NCBI RefSeq assembly: GCF_022347765.1 | Contig: NZ_JAKRFZ010000014.1 | Coordinates: 1 to 64,000 of the forward strand | DNA: 64,000 nucleotides | Reading direction: 5' to 3' | DNA from: Pseudoalteromonas sp. OOF1S-7 | GTDB taxonomy: Bacteria > Pseudomonadota > Gammaproteobacteria > Enterobacterales > Alteromonadaceae | Part shown: one piece after another, positions 62,309 through 64,000 of the stretch | Layout: every line of letters starts with the position of its first letter | Position numbering within the stretch: the first letter of the stretch is position 1 | Made by a program: the position numbers and the translations under genes | Notes under the pieces: generated by a model | The model's input: only the letters and a program-made list of their open reading frames with translations | Database searches by the model: none | What the model was told of the DNA's origin: nothing

Positions 62309-63949
62309 ATGAGTTGCCGTACACAACTATCGAGTTGGCAGGCTTTAACAACAGCATCCGAACAACTAAAGACACAACATCTGAAATCTTTGTTTGAACA
62401 GGATGCAACGAGATTTGACCAGTTCTCTCGTCAGATCCCAGGCTTGTTGTTTGATTTTTCTAAGCAACTTATTGATAAAGAAACTTTTGCTCAGCTTATT
62501 AATTTAGCTGAGGAATGTGGGCTGGCCCAGTGGCGTGACAAATTGTTCGCGGGTGACAAGATCAATATCACCGAAGACCGTGCAGTGCTGCATGTTGCGT
62601 TACGTAACCGCAGTAATACACCGATTTATGTCGATGGCGACAATGTCATGGATCAGGTGAACGCAGAACTTGAAAAAATGAAAGCGTTCAGTCACAAAGT
62701 GCGCAGCGGTGACTGGCTGGGCTACACAGGCAAAGCGGTTAAAGACGTGGTTGCAATCGGCGTTGGCGGTTCCAACCTGGGTCCTCAGATGGTGACTGAC
62801 GCGCTGAGCGCTTATGCTGATGATACGCTCAATGTGCATTATGTTTCTAATGTTGACGGTGTGCAGCTGGCCCATGTATTAGATAAGGTTTCGCCTGAAA
62901 CCACTTTGTTTGTAATTTCGTCAAAAACCTTCACGACGTCAGAAACCATGACCAACGCGCGCTCTGCGGTAGCCTGGTTCCTGAATGCTGCACAGAACGA
63001 AGCTGAAATTGCCAAGCATTTTGTTGCTGTGAGTACTAACCTTGAAAAAACACGTGCCTTTGGTATCAGCGACGAAAACGTCTTCACCATGTGGGACTGG
63101 GTGGGTGGGCGCTTCTCATTATGGAGCGCGATTGGTTTACCCATTGCCCTATATCTGGGTTATGACAAGTTCGAGGCCATTTTAGAAGGGGCCCATGAAG
63201 TCGATGAGCATTTTAAAACCGCGTCATTTGATCAGAATATTCCGCTCATTATGGCGCTATTGAGCGTCTGGAACACTAGCTTTCTGGGTTATCAGTCGCA
63301 GGCTATCTTGCCTTATGATCAGGCGCTGCATATGTTGCCTGCTTATTTGCAGCAGGGTGAAATGGAAAGTAACGGCAAACATGTGACCTTTGCAGGACAA
63401 TCCGTCCCTTACACAACTGTGCCACTGATCTGGGGCATGACGGGTATTAATGGTCAGCATGCTTTTTATCAGTGTCTGCATCAGGGCAATATCATCGTCC
63501 CTGCTGATTTCATTGCGTCGCTTAAGCCGCAGCGTGATGTGGCCAAACACCATGATATTTTGCTGTCGAACTTTTTCGCTCAAACCGAAGCCCTGATGGC
63601 TGGTGTGAATGAGCAACAAGTGCGTGCTGATCTGAGTGCAAAAGGTAAATCAGAGGCTGAAATTGAGCGCCTGTTGCCGCATAAGATCCATGAAGGAAAC
63701 CGACCTACTACATCTATGATTCTGGATAAAGTTGATGCAAAAGCGGTAGGGCGTCTCATTGCATTGTATGAACATAAAATCTTTTGTCAGGGCATTGTAC
63801 TTGAGGTTTGCTCGTTTGATCAGTGGGGTGTTGAGCTGGGCAAAGGTCTGGCCAGCGCCATTGAAGCTGAATTGACGCAGGATGGGGTGACACACCCACA
63901 CGATAGCTCCACAGCCGGACTGATAGCGTACTACAAACAAAACAGATAA
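62309..63949 (+). CDS. pgi: Glucose-6-phosphate isomerase
   Basis: A 546-residue enzyme with the Pgi signatures VVAIGVGGSNLGPQMVTDAL, SKTFTTSETMTNARSA, WVGGRFSLWSAIGLPIAL and, near the C-terminus, FDQWGVELGKGLA. It interconverts glucose-6-phosphate and fructose-6-phosphate. GGGGAA lies before ATG 62309. It is complete within the window; a hairpin (63952-63974) without T tract follows. Confidence 0.95.
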   Translation: MSCRTQLSSWQALTTASEQLKTQHLKSLFEQDATRFDQFSRQIPGLLFDFSKQLIDKETFAQLINLAEECGLAQWRDKLFAGDKINITEDRAVLHVALRNRSNTPIYVDGDNVMDQVNAELEKMKAFSHKVRSGDWLGYTGKAVKDVVAIGVGGSNLGPQMVTDALSAYADDTLNVHYVSNVDGVQLAHVLDKVSPETTLFVISSKTFTTSETMTNARSAVAWFLNAAQNEAEIAKHFVAVSTNLEKTRAFGISDENVFTMWDWVGGRFSLWSAIGLPIALYLGYDKFEAILEGAHEVDEHFKTASFDQNIPLIMALLSVWNTSFLGYQSQAILPYDQALHMLPAYLQQGEMESNGKHVTFAGQSVPYTTVPLIWGMTGINGQHAFYQCLHQGNIIVPADFIASLKPQRDVAKHHDILLSNFFAQTEALMAGVNEQQVRADLSAKGKSEAEIERLLPHKIHEGNRPTTSMILDKVDAKAVGRLIALYEHKIFCQGIVLEVCSFDQWGVELGKGLASAIEAELTQDGVTHPHDSSTAGLIAYYKQNR

Positions 63950-64000
63950 CAACCACAGGTGCTTAGCCTGTGGTGTGCCTGAATTAATTTGGGCACGAGT

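Noticed and set aside
63952-63974. Hairpin after pgi
   Set aside because: ACCACAGG pairs with CCTGTGGT, but no T tract follows within the window; insufficient for a terminator call.

Overview
The window looks like chromosome of a marine gammaproteobacterium in the Alteromonadales, most likely Pseudoalteromonas. Supporting signs are the tmRNA tag ANDDNYALAA, a MotY-type flagellar T-ring protein, the ratA-rnfH/smpB block, a bepA-arsC-wrbA block, MnmC, FabB, and abundant TPR/GGDEF and PAS/TPR sensors. The genus call is inferred from gene content, not from a marker-gene comparison.

Layout. 1-2300: edge fragment and an A/T-rich SIR2-domain gene that looks like a stand-alone defence gene. 2303-5396: a minus-strand redox/detoxification run (phosphotransferase, AhpD-like, peroxiredoxin-like, MdaB) with a divergent HxlR regulator whose reading frame is interrupted at an A8 run. 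5736-8669: an operon that matches hydrogen cyanide synthase HcnABC in subunit sizes and motifs. 8861-21823: a TonB-dependent receptor, an RND pump on the minus strand, a divergent operon of a nicotianamine-synthase-like enzyme, an MFS exporter and a FcoT-like hot-dog protein, then an ABC exporter with two DUF3526-type permeases. Three sites, each matching 12 of 13 positions of the gammaproteobacterial Zur core (GTTATA-N-TATAAC), lie upstream of the receptor, of the nicotianamine-synthase-like operon (shared with the RND operon) and of the ABC operon. I read this block as a candidate Zur-controlled zinc-metallophore (zincophore) system that lacks the usual opine dehydrogenase. It is the most interesting part of the window.

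21971-29577: GNAT enzyme, LAS-type murein peptidase, cold-shock protein, TPR-PAS histidine kinase, dGTPase and a LysR regulator. 29680-33706: DabB-DabA, an energy-coupled inorganic-carbon uptake pair, divergent from the LysR gene. 33902-42833: small ORF, a MITE-like repeat, a solute-binding protein, an AraC/GlxA regulator with an S41 peptidase, a LruC/GEVED surface protein with a lipoprotein, and a TPR-GGDEF diguanylate cyclase. 42921-44322: ssrA (tmRNA) whose 3' end and terminator are duplicated about 0.98 kb away, flanking an A/T-rich orphan membrane-protein gene; this looks like a remnant of an insertion at ssrA.

44907-63949: mostly core housekeeping genes: FapA, RNase T, MotY, MnmC, FabB, SmpB, RatA, RnfH, DUF2069, WrbA, ArsC, BepA, a TusA-like protein, PerM, a three-domain cysteine desulfurase/degenerate metallo-beta-lactamase/rhodanese fusion, a LacI regulator and Pgi. 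No rRNA, tRNA or CRISPR array was recognised.
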